DNA of 64,000 nucleotides from an uncultured Bacteroidia bacterium (GCA_902776565.1 CACYQN010000010.1:62001-126000); one strand, 5' to 3'; shown: positions 16,854-25,699, counted from the stretch's first letter. Made by a program: numbers and translations. The notes: generated from the sequence alone by a model not told the origin.

Positions 16854-17942
16854 TCACTTTTTTATCAGTCCATCGAAAGTTTCCACCACCTTGTCTTCCC
16901 AGGCGGTAACCGAGAAGCGTTCCTCGACGGTTTGTCTGGCGTTCTTGCCAATTTCGCGGCGAAGTTGTTCTGAATCAATGAGTGCCGACAATTTTTCCAC
17001 CCACTCGTCGTCGGTGGAGGCGAGGAAGCCGTTCTTGCCTTCGTCGATAATTTCTTTGTTTACTCCAACTGGCGACATTACCACCGGCAGTTCCAGAGCC
17101 ATGCACTGCAGTCCCTTGAAACCGCACTTTCCACGGCTCCACTTGTCGTCGGGCAGGGGCATAATGCCGATGTCGAACTCGCAAAGCTCGTCGATTTCAT
17201 TTTGTGCCGACCATTGCACGATTTTGGTATCGGGGATTTCGCTTTGCCAGGTTTTGGAGTTCATTATCACTTTGAAATACACTTTGTCGCCATACTTTTC
17301 CTTGATGCGCTTGAGTACGGGATATGCGGTTTCGTAGTGCTTGAGCGTAGGTTGTGTGCCTGTCCAGCCGATGCAAATACGGTCGTGAGGTTTGCGTTCT
17401 GTCGGCTTGTGGTAGTTGGTGTTTATTACTGTCGGTAGTATGAAAATGTTGCTGTTGAATTGTTTTGCATAGTCGGCAAGATATTGGTTGCCAATGCTTA
17501 CGAGCGTAGCATACTGGCAGATTTCGTTTGTCTTTTCGGTGCGTTTCAGCCAAGCAAGGTTCTGGTTGCCTTCGCTGGTGTCGTTCAGCCAGATGGAGTC
17601 GTCGAAATCGAAAATCATTGGAACTCCGCTCTTTGCAAACTTGCGCTCGAAGATTGTCGTACCAAGCATATATGCCTCGCGATAGACGAACACAAGGTCG
17701 AAATTCTTTGCTCTGCGGACATCCTTCATCCTATGGAAGAAACTCTTTATCACGAACATAAGTTTTCCAAAATAATGTCCGTGCGAGTAGAATGTCTTGT
17801 CGTCCTTTTCGCTGATGATGTTGGAGAAAGTGACTTCGTAGCCTGCTTTTTCGAGGCGTGGCAAAAACTGCTCGATTCGGAAGCGTTGTCCGGGAGAGCG
17901 GTTAGGTCTGTGGTGTACTATGAGCAGAAGCCGTTTTGTCAC
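16854..17942 (-). CDS. Glycosyltransferase family 4-like protein
   Basis: 362 aa GT-B fold enzyme. The N-terminal Rossmann half begins KRLLLIVHHRPNRSPGQRFRIEQFLP. The C-terminal half has RICIGWTGTQPTLKHYE, FDIGIMPLPDDKWSRGKCGFKGLQCMALELPVV and PVGVNKEIIDEGKNG, matching the sugar-nucleotide-binding region of GT4 enzymes. The usual Glu of the EX7E motif is replaced in the KCGFKGLQ stretch. Acceptor and sugar are unknown; cell-surface polysaccharide is likely because the next gene upstream is another GT4. Confidence 0.85.
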   Translation of the reverse strand: MTKRLLLIVHHRPNRSPGQRFRIEQFLPRLEKAGYEVTFSNIISEKDDKTFYSHGHYFGKLMFVIKSFFHRMKDVRRAKNFDLVFVYREAYMLGTTIFERKFAKSGVPMIFDFDDSIWLNDTSEGNQNLAWLKRTEKTNEICQYATLVSIGNQYLADYAKQFNSNIFILPTVINTNYHKPTERKPHDRICIGWTGTQPTLKHYETAYPVLKRIKEKYGDKVYFKVIMNSKTWQSEIPDTKIVQWSAQNEIDELCEFDIGIMPLPDDKWSRGKCGFKGLQCMALELPVVMSPVGVNKEIIDEGKNGFLASTDDEWVEKLSALIDSEQLRREIGKNARQTVEERFSVTAWEDKVVETFDGLIKK

Positions 17943-18002
17943 GATGAGTAAATTTGATGCAAAAATAAGAATAATTTACGATTTTGGATTTACGATTTAC
18001 GA

Positions 18003-18042
18003 TTGAGCCTGTTCGCCTGTCAGCCTTTTAGCCTTCCAGCCC
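18003..18042. repeat. GCCTGTTxGCC intergenic repeat patch
   Basis: Tandem words GCCTGTTCGCC, TGTCAGCC, TTTTAGCC and TTCCAGCC lie between the two glycosyltransferase genes and are similar to 13363-13396 and 35012-35050. No coding capacity. Confidence 0.5.
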
Positions 18043-19269
18043 CTTATAAACTTTCAAATATCTTTCTGCTCCGATTTTCAGCGAGAACAAGTCAAGTGAT
18101 ATTTTGCGCAAGTATTCGCGGTCGAGGTTCTGTAGGGTGTCGATTTGCGAAATGAGTTCTTTCATTGAGTCTTCGTCAAACTTGCTGGTAATCAGTCCAA
18201 AAGGAGTGCCGTGCATAAACTTGTCGAGGTCGCCGACATCGCCGTTGCAGATTACGGGCATTCCCATGCCAAGCAATTCGGCAAGTTTGGTTGGCGATGA
18301 GGCCTTTTTGGAGAAAACTGGCTTTATGAAGAACAGCGACACATTTCCTACGGCAATCATTGTCGGCACATTCTCGCGGTCGGCGGGATGCACTATCGCA
18401 TCGCTGTGACTGATGTCGTACTTGTCGCACAACGAGTGGATTATCTGTGGATTGTCGCGCGAGATGAAAAGAAATTTTGCATTGGGCTTGCTTGTTTTCA
18501 GTAGCTTGAAGAAGTGCATCATTTCTTCTGCCATATACCAGGTGCCGATTGAGCCGAGGTAGGTTACGACAAATTCATTTTCGGTAATTCCTAGTTCCTT
18601 GCGTTGCTGTTCAACTTTTGCCGTGTCAATTTTGTGGTAGTCAAAGAGTTCTGTGTCGGCACAGCATGGGATGACTTCTATAGGTATGTTTTCCAAGCCG
18701 GCAAAAGTGTGTATTATGTCGCGTCCTGCGTAGGTGAGGCTTATGGTGTGGTCGGCCTGTGTGAAGAAAAGCCGTTCCTTGCGCTTGAAATACTTGTAAA
18801 CGGCGTTGTAAATCGGATTGCTGCGGTTCCAGAGCTTTCCGTCAACGCGCTCGTCGGCGTAGAATCCGCGCATATCGAAGATGAACTTGGTGCCGAGCTT
18901 ACGTTTCATATAAATGCCAACGAATGCCGAAATGTATGAGCGACAATGTATTATGTTGAAATTGTACTGCTTGTGCAGACGGCGTGCTTCCTTCTTCATG
19001 CGGAAGACATCCTTCACTGTGGAAACTATTGGCGGTTTCTTGGTGTATGGAACGGGATGCCATTGTATGTTGTTGTCGGACAGAAGTTTGCCTATGAAAT
19101 CCTTGCGCTTTGCGTAGGCTTCGGGCTTTTCGGCAGAGAGTATGTGAATGTCGTAGCCGTTTTTGGAAAGCACTGTCAGATAAGGAATTACCTGCGACTG
19201 ACCAAGACTGTCGGTCATTCCGTCGTACGAAACGTAAAGAACTGATTTGTTGTGAGTTTCAATCGCCAT
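18028..19269 (-). CDS. Glycosyltransferase family 4 protein
   Basis: 413 aa GT-B glycosyltransferase. The N-terminal half has LYVSYDGMTDSLGQSQVIPYL and HCRSYISAFVGIY. The C-terminal half has VVTYLGSIGTWY, the donor-binding KFLFISRDNP and the SSPTKLAELLGMGMPVICNGDVGDLD segment, where a Glu of the EX7E motif sits in KLAELLGMG. It starts 12 bases after the secreted hypothetical gene ends and is followed by a second glycosyltransferase. It probably acts in surface glycan or LPS-type synthesis; the exact product is unknown. Confidence 0.88.
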   Translation of the reverse strand: MAIETHNKSVLYVSYDGMTDSLGQSQVIPYLTVLSKNGYDIHILSAEKPEAYAKRKDFIGKLLSDNNIQWHPVPYTKKPPIVSTVKDVFRMKKEARRLHKQYNFNIIHCRSYISAFVGIYMKRKLGTKFIFDMRGFYADERVDGKLWNRSNPIYNAVYKYFKRKERLFFTQADHTISLTYAGRDIIHTFAGLENIPIEVIPCCADTELFDYHKIDTAKVEQQRKELGITENEFVVTYLGSIGTWYMAEEMMHFFKLLKTSKPNAKFLFISRDNPQIIHSLCDKYDISHSDAIVHPADRENVPTMIAVGNVSLFFIKPVFSKKASSPTKLAELLGMGMPVICNGDVGDLDKFMHGTPFGLITSKFDEDSMKELISQIDTLQNLDREYLRKISLDLFSLKIGAERYLKVYKGLEG

Positions 19270-19280
19270 TTTTTTGTTTG

Positions 19281-20249
19281 TTAGTATTCAATCGAATTTG
19301 CCACTTTCCTGAACATTTCCAGACATTTCGCTTCGTCGCCGTACGAAATGCCAGTGAGGACAAAATATCTGTCCTTGTCGAACAGCACAAGCTGGTAGAT
19401 GAATTCGGTTTTCAGGAATTTGCTTACACCGCTTGCATAAATTTCGTAGCCAGAAAGTTTACTTGTGCTGTATTTTTGCGGTGTTAGGTCGCTTTTTTCG
19501 TCCCAAGTGAGCGGATAAAGGCCTATTCTGTGCGAACAGATGTCCTTTTTCTGTTCTTCGGTTAACTGTATTCCGCTGTGTGCTTCGTGGATGGTGAGCG
19601 AAGTCATGTCGTCGGTTTTAGAGGGCAGGTTGCCGTCATCGGTGAAGGTGCGGGTGTCGCCCATGGGAGGACATTCGATTAGACCGGTTCCTTCAAGGTT
19701 TACCTTGTACGAGAACGATTCGCCTATAGGCTTTGTTTCCATCTTCGGGTCAAAAATTACGCTCAGCAACGAGTTGGTAATTTCGATGTTCATGTTGTTC
19801 TGTATTGGCTTGGGCGTTGAACCCATAATGAGGAACGCTTCGGTGCAGTTGCCGATAATGAGTATCGAGACGGCAAATTCCTTGTCGTTGATGAACTGGT
19901 CGCCATCAATCATCATTGCTTCGAAGCCGTTGATTTTGAAAAAAGTTTCCTTCATTACCACAATTCCCGCCTGAAACATCGATTTCTTATCGAAAGTGTA
20001 GAAGTTGCGGTTTACGTCGCCATCTAGCGGCTGGACGGAAATATAGCTTTCGGCAAGCATATTTTCGTAGGTGGTGGCGTTGCGGCGAGTGAAAGTTTTT
20101 GGAAGTTTCAGTCTAAGTTTTGTTGTTTCGATGGTGGTGTAGTCGTCCGAATCGACATTTGTAATTTCTATTGCCTTGGAGTTAATTCCTTGACATACAG
20201 CGATTACGCTTGCAATAATTAGTAATATGACGACAAAAATACGTTTCAT
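19281..20249 (-). CDS. Secreted protein of unknown function
   Basis: 322 aa, not recognised. A signal peptide (MKRIFVVILLIIASVIAVCQG) is followed by a mixed alpha/beta domain with KLRLKLPKTFTRRNATTYENMLAESYISVQPLDG at the start and SYGDEAKCLEMFRKVANSIEY at the end. The latter resembles the last helix of small proteins that score surface stress or lipoprotein-like PsbP folds, but this is weak. It is divergent from the T9SS plug gene and upstream of two glycosyltransferase genes. Confidence 0.7.
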   Translation of the reverse strand: MKRIFVVILLIIASVIAVCQGINSKAIEITNVDSDDYTTIETTKLRLKLPKTFTRRNATTYENMLAESYISVQPLDGDVNRNFYTFDKKSMFQAGIVVMKETFFKINGFEAMMIDGDQFINDKEFAVSILIIGNCTEAFLIMGSTPKPIQNNMNIEITNSLLSVIFDPKMETKPIGESFSYKVNLEGTGLIECPPMGDTRTFTDDGNLPSKTDDMTSLTIHEAHSGIQLTEEQKKDICSHRIGLYPLTWDEKSDLTPQKYSTSKLSGYEIYASGVSKFLKTEFIYQLVLFDKDRYFVLTGISYGDEAKCLEMFRKVANSIEY

Positions 20250-20310
20250 TGTCAGAAAAAATTTCCCAAATATAAATATTTTGTGTTACTTCGTGAAAAA
20301 TTTTATTGCG

Positions 20311-21609
20311 ATGAAATTTCATTTTGCAAGATTGCCGATAGTGCTGCTATTCGTATTGCTAGGCTTGAAGTCGTTTGCGTTCGACTTCGACCGCGATACC
20401 GTCAGTTGCGTTGACCGTGTGTACGAAAAGAGCCTGAAAACAGTTCGCCTGCATCTGCACGACTGGGAAGTTTCGTCACCTGTGATGGAACTTTACGGCG
20501 AGGTAGGACTCGAATTTTCGTTCGACCAGGTAGAGTCGCAGCCACAGGACTACTATTACACAGTAATGCATTGCACCTACGACTGGAAGCCCTCGAATTT
20601 GATGTTTGTTGATTATGCCGATGGTTTTGAGGAAAATGAAATTCGCAACTACGAGGAATCGCAGAGCACCTACGTTCAGTACACGCATTTTTCGCTCAAC
20701 CTTCCAAACGATGATTTGCAACTGAAACTCTCTGGAAATTACTTGCTTATAGTTTTCGTGAAGGAGCCTGAGGAACGGATTGTCTGCACTAAAAGATTTA
20801 TGGTTTACGAGAACATTGTCGAGGTGGAAGGGCGTGTAAATTCCAATGTGTTCGGCGAGTTCAAGAAGGAATTCCAGAAGGTTGACTTTGTAATTAAACC
20901 GAAAAAGTATCCCATCTACAATCCGCTTGACGAACTGAAGGTTACGCTTGTGCAGAACAATCAGTGGGACGAGGCCTACACCGAGATGAAACCGTCGTTT
21001 GTTAGCGGAGATGCCATAACTTTCGACTGGGAGGACAAGTATCTGTTCAATGCCGGCAACGAGTATAGGTACTTCAATTTCAACAACTTGGAGCTAAATT
21101 CCGAGTACGTTGAAAACATTGAGTATCACAAGCCGTACTATTATATCGACCTTGTTGCGGGCAAGACAAAGTATTTCGAGCCTTATGCAAGCGCCGAGGA
21201 CATAAATGGCGGTTATGTTATAAAGACCAACCGTCGCAACAACAACAATTTCCCCGAAATACAGTCGGAGTATGCCATTGTGCATTTCCGTCTGAACAAT
21301 CCGTCGATGCTCGGCAATGCCAGTGTATATCTTTATGGCGAACTGACAAATTATGAAATTTCGCCTCAGTACAAGATGAAATACAATATGAAGGCGCATT
21401 GCTACGAGCTGCTTATGTTCCTGAAGCAGGGATATTACAATTATAGGTATGTAGTTGTTCCGGAAGGCGAGGGGGCGGCTATTGACAGGAATTTCTTCGA
21501 GGGTAGCCATCGTCAGACCGAAAACGATTACCAGTTGTTTGTGTATCACCGCAATCCGAGCGAGTCGTACGACAGATTGATAAATTACACGAAATTCAAT
21601 AGCAAGTAG
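20311..21609 (+). CDS. Type IX secretion system plug protein (DUF5103)
   Basis: 432 aa from the ATG at 20311, which opens a signal peptide (MKFHFARLPIVLLFVLLGLKSFAF). An in-frame extension from 20227 is rejected because it lacks signal-peptide character and runs into the divergent gene's start. The family (DUF5103) was identified as the Plug that closes the SprA translocon pore on the periplasmic side. Sequence features include EVSSPVMELYGEVGLEFSFDQ, YYYTVMHCTYDWKPSNLMFVDYADGF and the C-terminal YGELTNYEISPQYKM. Its presence agrees with the two T9SS cargo proteins in this window. Confidence 0.88.
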   Translation: MKFHFARLPIVLLFVLLGLKSFAFDFDRDTVSCVDRVYEKSLKTVRLHLHDWEVSSPVMELYGEVGLEFSFDQVESQPQDYYYTVMHCTYDWKPSNLMFVDYADGFEENEIRNYEESQSTYVQYTHFSLNLPNDDLQLKLSGNYLLIVFVKEPEERIVCTKRFMVYENIVEVEGRVNSNVFGEFKKEFQKVDFVIKPKKYPIYNPLDELKVTLVQNNQWDEAYTEMKPSFVSGDAITFDWEDKYLFNAGNEYRYFNFNNLELNSEYVENIEYHKPYYYIDLVAGKTKYFEPYASAEDINGGYVIKTNRRNNNNFPEIQSEYAIVHFRLNNPSMLGNASVYLYGELTNYEISPQYKMKYNMKAHCYELLMFLKQGYYNYRYVVVPEGEGAAIDRNFFEGSHRQTENDYQLFVYHRNPSESYDRLINYTKFNSK

Positions 21610-21642
21610 AACTTTTTTTTGCGGATACAAAAAAAAGTTCTA
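21607..21642. terminator. 14-bp perfect inverted repeat between plug gene and tRNA-Leu
   Basis: TAGAACTTTTTTTT (21607-21620), beginning with the plug gene's own stop codon, is perfectly inverted at 21629-21642 with an 8-base loop. It can act as a terminator for the plug gene. It overlaps the tRNA promoter, whose -7 element TACCTTTG is at 21641-21648. Confidence 0.6.
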
Positions 21643-21648
21643 CCTTTG
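21641..21648 (+). promoter_or_regulatory. -7 promoter element of tRNA-Leu(CAG)
   Basis: TACCTTTG, with TTTGC 18 bases upstream (21618-21622) as a candidate -33 element. It lies 12 bases before the first tRNA base. Confidence 0.6.
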
Positions 21649-21660
21649 CAACCGCAAAAT

Positions 21661-21744
21661 GCCCAAGTGGCGGAATTGGTAGACGCGCTGGTTTCAGGGA
21701 CCAGTGTTCGCAAGGACGTGCAGGTTCGAGCCCTGTCTCGGGCA
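21661..21744 (+). tRNA. tRNA-Leu (anticodon CAG)
   Basis: The acceptor GCCCAAG pairs with CTCGGGC except for an A5-C68 mismatch. The anticodon stem is CTGGT/ACCAG with loop TTCAGGG, giving CAG. A long variable arm (TGTTCGCAAGGACGT) and T-arm with GGTTCGAGC are present. The discriminator base is A and CCA is not encoded. Confidence 0.93.
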
Positions 21745-21747
21745 CAG

Positions 21748-21776
21748 AAAGACGAAATTTTCGTCTTTTTTTTTGT
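21748..21776 (+). terminator. Intrinsic terminator of tRNA-Leu(CAG)
   Basis: AAGACGAAA and TTTTCGTCTT form a hairpin followed by a long T run, directly after the tRNA. Confidence 0.8.
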
Positions 21777-21805
21777 TTTAAACCAATTGTATCACAAAAA
21801 ATTCT

Positions 21806-21813
21806 TATTTTTG
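21806..21813 (+). promoter_or_regulatory. -7 promoter element of the lipoprotein pair
   Basis: TATTTTTG, with TTG at 21787-21789 as possible -33. It lies 18 bases upstream of the ATG at 21832. Confidence 0.5.
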
Positions 21814-21831
21814 TAATTTATTTTAAATGCT

Positions 21832-22293
21832 ATGCGTAGATTAATAGCTGTATTGTTGGTCGTTATCTTGTCGGTCGCAACGTTCGAATCGTGCGGAAGA
21901 TACGAGAATGGACCTGAAATTTCACTTCGGTCGGCAAAATCGAGAATAGTCGGGGAGTGGCATCTCGCCGATTTGCTGGTTAACGACAAGCGCGAGCAGA
22001 CATTGTTCGACATGGAATCGTCATCGGAATTGACTTTTAATGACGATGGTACATATTTATATAATAAGGTTCAGTCTGTGAAATTTCCACAGGAACTAGT
22101 TGGTGAATGGTCGTTTGGCGAGGATAAGACCGAATTGCTGTTGATTCAGCGCGACAGCATCAATGGTGATAGCGAACGTATGTACAAGATTACTCGCCTG
22201 TCGAAGGACGAGTTGTGGCTTGTAAACGGTAGTGAGGAATATTCAGGATACGACGACCTTATCGAACGCCATTTTGAAAAGAAACAGGAATAA
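21832..22293 (+). CDS. Lipocalin-like lipoprotein, unknown function
   Basis: 153 aa. The signal sequence ends in a lipobox-like ATFESC (Cys at about residue 21). The KSRIVGEWHLADLLVND opening and LVGEWSFGEDKTELLL strands look like small lipocalin-like beta-barrels common in Bacteroidota. It is followed after 12 bases by a related lipoprotein (KGRLVGTWKIMQLD), so the two are probably a duplicated pair in one operon. Ligand unknown. Confidence 0.7.
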   Translation: MRRLIAVLLVVILSVATFESCGRYENGPEISLRSAKSRIVGEWHLADLLVNDKREQTLFDMESSSELTFNDDGTYLYNKVQSVKFPQELVGEWSFGEDKTELLLIQRDSINGDSERMYKITRLSKDELWLVNGSEEYSGYDDLIERHFEKKQE

Positions 22294-22305
22294 AAAGATA
22301 TTGCT

Positions 22306-22869
22306 ATGAAAAGACATATTTTAATTATTGGAATTGTGGCACTTGTGTTGTGCATGGTATATTCGTCGTGCAAGAAGTACGAGGAAGATTATGGTTTGAT
22401 GATGAAATCGCCGAAAGGCCGTCTGGTTGGAACATGGAAAATTATGCAACTCGATTCCGATACTGCTTCGTTAAAACTTTCCGACTATGCAATGTTCGGT
22501 GAGTTGCAGATGATATTCAACAAGGATAATTCCGGCGCTGTAAAGTTTAGCGACAAGGGTTTGGGCGAATTGTTGGAAGACATCGACTGGGAGGAAATGA
22601 TGGGCGATATGCAGGATTCCACCATGAATGCCGACAGCATCCAGGCTGGGCTCGAAGGTCTTGACTTTTCTTCGATGCTTAACGAAGGGTTCAATTTCAA
22701 CTGGGCTTTCGACGACAAGAAGGAATATTTGAAATTCAAAATGTATGATTCTACATCAAACGCTTATTTTGAGATTGCCAGCATGAGGATTCTCTCGCTC
22801 TGCAAGTCCGACTGCAAGCTGCGCTACGAGGAAGATTCTACAAAGGTGGATATTTCGATGCAGAAGTAA
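22306..22869 (+). CDS. Lipocalin-like lipoprotein, paralogue of the preceding gene
   Basis: 187 aa with lipoprotein signal (VYSSC, Cys at about residue 21). It shares the KSPKGRLVGTWKIMQLDSD opening with its neighbour but has an acidic helical insertion rich in Asp, Met and Leu (LLEDIDWEEMMGDMQDSTMNADSIQ). It ends in a strand with two Cys (SLCKSDCKLRY), which may form a disulfide. Unknown function; an intrinsic terminator follows. Confidence 0.7.
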   Translation: MKRHILIIGIVALVLCMVYSSCKKYEEDYGLMMKSPKGRLVGTWKIMQLDSDTASLKLSDYAMFGELQMIFNKDNSGAVKFSDKGLGELLEDIDWEEMMGDMQDSTMNADSIQAGLEGLDFSSMLNEGFNFNWAFDDKKEYLKFKMYDSTSNAYFEIASMRILSLCKSDCKLRYEEDSTKVDISMQK

Positions 22870-22890
22870 GACTATTTGATTAAAAGACAT

Positions 22891-22924
22891 AAAGTTGCAT
22901 TAATTTTTGGTGCAACTTTTTTTT
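22891..22924 (+). terminator. Intrinsic terminator after the lipoprotein pair
   Basis: The stem AAAGTTGCA/TGCAACTTT with an 11-base loop is followed by a T run. Confidence 0.8.
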
Positions 22925-22947
22925 GTCCATAAAGTTCTTCTAATCAT

Positions 22948-24042
22948 TTATTCCCCCAATATCGCCACTCGTGGCCAAACATCGCCATCAAGCCACGACA
23001 AGAATTTCAACTGAATAGGAATCAGAATGTTGCCTATGCGTTGCAATTGGGTAGGTTCTTCTGTGGGAACCTCGTAGGATTTCAGACAATGCAAATCGTC
23101 GGCAGCAAGCGCAAAATAGCGAAGCTGGTCGCCCGATGAAACGCTTACCGTCCAGTCGTGGAAGTTGCCAATTATCATCATTCCATCGGTTTCGGGATTG
23201 AAATCGGGTATTTCTGCTTTCCGAAATCCATAATTCTTGGCATCAAGCATCCAGAAACGATTTTCAGTGTCGCTAATGAACGCCAAGGAACGCTGATTGC
23301 GGAACTCGGTGACAAAAATGTGCTTCGGCACTATGCCATCGGGCAACTCGATAGGCCGCAAGTAAGGTCGCCCGCGCTGCATTTTCAGGTGGAAAAGCTT
23401 GTCGTTTGAATCGGTGATAAGATAACCGTTGTCGTATTCCTTCTTAGTTGTCGGATTTCCCGAAATAATATGCGCAGGGAAGTCAAAACCTTTCTGTACA
23501 AACATTTTAGTAAACAAATCGGATTTTGTCTCGTCAACCGAATTTGTTGCCATATCAACAAATTCGATGGCATTTTCCGTAATGCGGAATACATCGGTCG
23601 GCATTTCCAAATCGACACGCCCCGACATCGATTCCATCAGCGGATAAAGCGCAATTTCCCTCTTATTCACAGTAGCAGGGGCAGTCTTGAATGTAAAGTT
23701 TTCGTTCTGTATGAATTTCGCACTTACTGGACGACCATACAGGGTGTCGGGCAATTTCTCATTCACAATCAACTGCTTGCAGTAGAATGTCGGTAGCATT
23801 TCGTAAAACTGTGCCTCGGTGTATTCGTTGGCGTGGGCATCATAGTAATGTTTTCCCGAATCCTCGTTCTTGAACATTGCAAAGTCATCAATGCCGGCGC
23901 TATACAAGGTGAATGGTGGTTTGTCGGAAGTGTCGGCTGCGAAATGGAACGCCCAAGTAAGAATCCACACGACAAGAAAAGCGCATACGCAGACGAAAAA
24001 TGTGCGTCCAACAATCACCAAAAGTTTCTCTATCTTATTCAT
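22948..24042 (-). CDS. DUF4857 domain-containing membrane-anchored protein
   Basis: 364 aa. One N-terminal membrane helix (about residues 10-32, FFVCVCAFLVVWILTWAFHF) is followed by a large extracytoplasmic domain of the DUF4857 family. Motifs include KLPDTLYGRPVSAKFIQNENF, VNKREIALYPLMESMSGRVDLEMP and a late sensor-like MMIIGNFHDWTVSVSS. The family is restricted to Bacteroidota and sits beside ABC transporter genes, as here (2 bases after the permease). Its role is not known. Confidence 0.8.
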   Translation of the reverse strand: MNKIEKLLVIVGRTFFVCVCAFLVVWILTWAFHFAADTSDKPPFTLYSAGIDDFAMFKNEDSGKHYYDAHANEYTEAQFYEMLPTFYCKQLIVNEKLPDTLYGRPVSAKFIQNENFTFKTAPATVNKREIALYPLMESMSGRVDLEMPTDVFRITENAIEFVDMATNSVDETKSDLFTKMFVQKGFDFPAHIISGNPTTKKEYDNGYLITDSNDKLFHLKMQRGRPYLRPIELPDGIVPKHIFVTEFRNQRSLAFISDTENRFWMLDAKNYGFRKAEIPDFNPETDGMMIIGNFHDWTVSVSSGDQLRYFALAADDLHCLKSYEVPTEEPTQLQRIGNILIPIQLKFLSWLDGDVWPRVAILGE

Positions 24043-24044
24043 AA

Positions 24045-24701
24045 CTACTCCTTTCCTTCCTTAAAACGAACAACCGACAAAAGTGGCAATGCCAAACTCA
24101 CTACGACAAGCACCATTAGCCACGGCAACAGCCTATTGTATGCTTCGGGTGCTGGCGACATATAGAAAACTCGCAGGCAGGCAATGGAAATCAAGATGTT
24201 GAGAATCCGTCTGCGCCAAACTGGTTCGAGGCAAATCCAAGCCACTAGTATGTACGCCGCCAAGCCTGCCAGATACCACGGCAAGGCAGTAAGAACAATG
24301 TGCCAGACTATTTCGTTGGCAAAAAAAGTCTGCAAGCCCAGCAGAAGCATAACAAGATTGCCGCAGAACAGCAATGCAAGGCATCCGAAGCCAAACAGAA
24401 GCATCTCCATTACCGAACGCACATATCCGCGAGGAAGGTGCATTGTGAGTTTCAGCCGCTTATGAACCAGTTCGGGAACAAACTGAACCACCGCAGCCAC
24501 AATCCCCACCAACAGCGGAACATACCGCAGCATATCAATGAAAATGGCATCGCGAAACATCGCAACCTCCCACAGATGGGCGGCACCTTTCAGCGACACC
24601 AGCCTGTTGATGTTCAAAAGCACATATCCGCAAAGTGCAAAAGTTGTCAGCAATGCAACCGCATAAAACCAACGAGTTTTTATCCATTCCTTGTAAAGCA
24701 T
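24045..24701 (-). CDS. ABC transporter permease-like membrane protein
   Basis: 218 aa with about six hydrophobic helices and no signal peptide. It starts MLYKEWIKTRWFYAVALL, a beginning typical of ABC-2-type permeases that dock to a single ATPase. It lies between the ATPase gene and DUF4857 on the same strand and overlaps neither. No specific family is recognised. The transported molecule is unknown. Confidence 0.75.
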   Translation of the reverse strand: MLYKEWIKTRWFYAVALLTTFALCGYVLLNINRLVSLKGAAHLWEVAMFRDAIFIDMLRYVPLLVGIVAAVVQFVPELVHKRLKLTMHLPRGYVRSVMEMLLFGFGCLALLFCGNLVMLLLGLQTFFANEIVWHIVLTALPWYLAGLAAYILVAWICLEPVWRRRILNILISIACLRVFYMSPAPEAYNRLLPWLMVLVVVSLALPLLSVVRFKEGKE

Positions 24702-24710
24702 AGCGAGATT

Positions 24711-24808
24711 TGTTATTTGATGATTTGATTTGTAGCGACGTGGCGCGCCGCGTCGCCACTAATTATCAATTATCCATTGTTAATTATCAATTGTCCATTA
24801 TCCATTCT
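24711..24808. repeat. Composite intergenic palindromic repeat, copy in the ABC operon (1)
   Basis: A TTTGATGATTTGATTTG stretch leads into a palindrome, GTAGCGACGTGGCGCGCCG... (24732-24759, arms GCGACG(T/C)GGC and GCC(G/A)CGTCGC), then AATTATCAATTATCCATTG-type tandem words. The same three-part order occurs at 25700-25805. It separates the ATPase and permease genes. Confidence 0.75.
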
Positions 24809-25684
24809 TTAATATTTCCCCGTCAACCCAATAAATGCATCCTCCAAATTAACCTTTTGTGAAGAAAAATCCTCGAAAGCAACACCTTTTGCCGTCAACC
24901 GTGATTTCAGTTCGTCGGCATCCAGGAACGAGCCCAGTTCTACATTGCCACGGATTACCGTAGGATGATAAACATCTGCCATTTCGGGCAAAGTGCAGTT
25001 TTCTGCCAACTTGAAATTGTACTGACGATATTTGCCAAGCAATTCGTCAACAGGCATCTGCAAGATAATCTTGCCATAGTCCATCATTATGCAGTCGTCG
25101 ATGAGCCGCTCCATATCCTGTATGATGTGCGATGTCAGGAAAACTGTCTTTCCCGACGATTTCACAAAATCGCGAAGGTAGTCGATGAACAGACGACGGT
25201 AGCCAGGGTCAAGTCCGAGCGAAAAGTCGTCCAGTATCAGCAACTTGGGATTCTGCGCCATCAAAAGTCCGAGTGCCACCTGTGAGCGCTGTCCGCACGA
25301 CATTCGCGAAATGCGCTGGTTCGGTGCAACTTTCAGCATCGACATCAGGTCGTAATACACATTCTTGTCCCATTGCGGATAGAATCGGGCATAAAAGCGT
25401 TCTATCTGGCGGATAGTCATAAAGCTGTACTGAATATGCCCTTCGATGAGCAGACCGATGTCGCGGCTAAGTTCAGGATCCATACCGATTATGTTCTGCC
25501 CGAAAATACGGCATTCGCCGCTTCGTGGCTTCAGAAAACCGCTGAGAATGTTTATCGTCGTGGTCTTGCCGGTTCCGTTCTTGCCCAAAAGTCCAAGTAT
25601 GCGACCTTGTGGCACGCTAAAGCTAAGGTTTTCGTATATGCACCTTTTGCCGTAGTAATGGGTTAGGTTTATGCAATCAATCAT
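24809..25684 (-). CDS. ABC transporter ATP-binding protein
   Basis: 291 aa. Walker A GLLGKNGTGKTTTINILSG (about residue 33), an unusual ABC signature MSCGQRSQVALGL, and Walker B LLILDDFSLGLDP, where the usual catalytic Glu after the Asp is an Asp. The H-loop is FLTSHIIQDMERL. The C-terminal 80 residues (KLAENCTLPEMADV... VNLEDAFIGLTGKY) match DrrA/CcmA-type exporters. Partner genes are the downstream permease and DUF4857. Two repeat elements on either side may lower coupling within the operon. Confidence 0.88.
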   Translation of the reverse strand: MIDCINLTHYYGKRCIYENLSFSVPQGRILGLLGKNGTGKTTTINILSGFLKPRSGECRIFGQNIIGMDPELSRDIGLLIEGHIQYSFMTIRQIERFYARFYPQWDKNVYYDLMSMLKVAPNQRISRMSCGQRSQVALGLLMAQNPKLLILDDFSLGLDPGYRRLFIDYLRDFVKSSGKTVFLTSHIIQDMERLIDDCIMMDYGKIILQMPVDELLGKYRQYNFKLAENCTLPEMADVYHPTVIRGNVELGSFLDADELKSRLTAKGVAFEDFSSQKVNLEDAFIGLTGKY

Positions 25685-25699
25685 GGGAGATTCGATGAT

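Noticed and set aside
20227-20310. Longer N-terminus for the T9SS plug protein
   Set aside because: The extension has no signal-peptide character and overlaps the start of the divergent gene; the ATG at 20311 opens a clear signal peptide.
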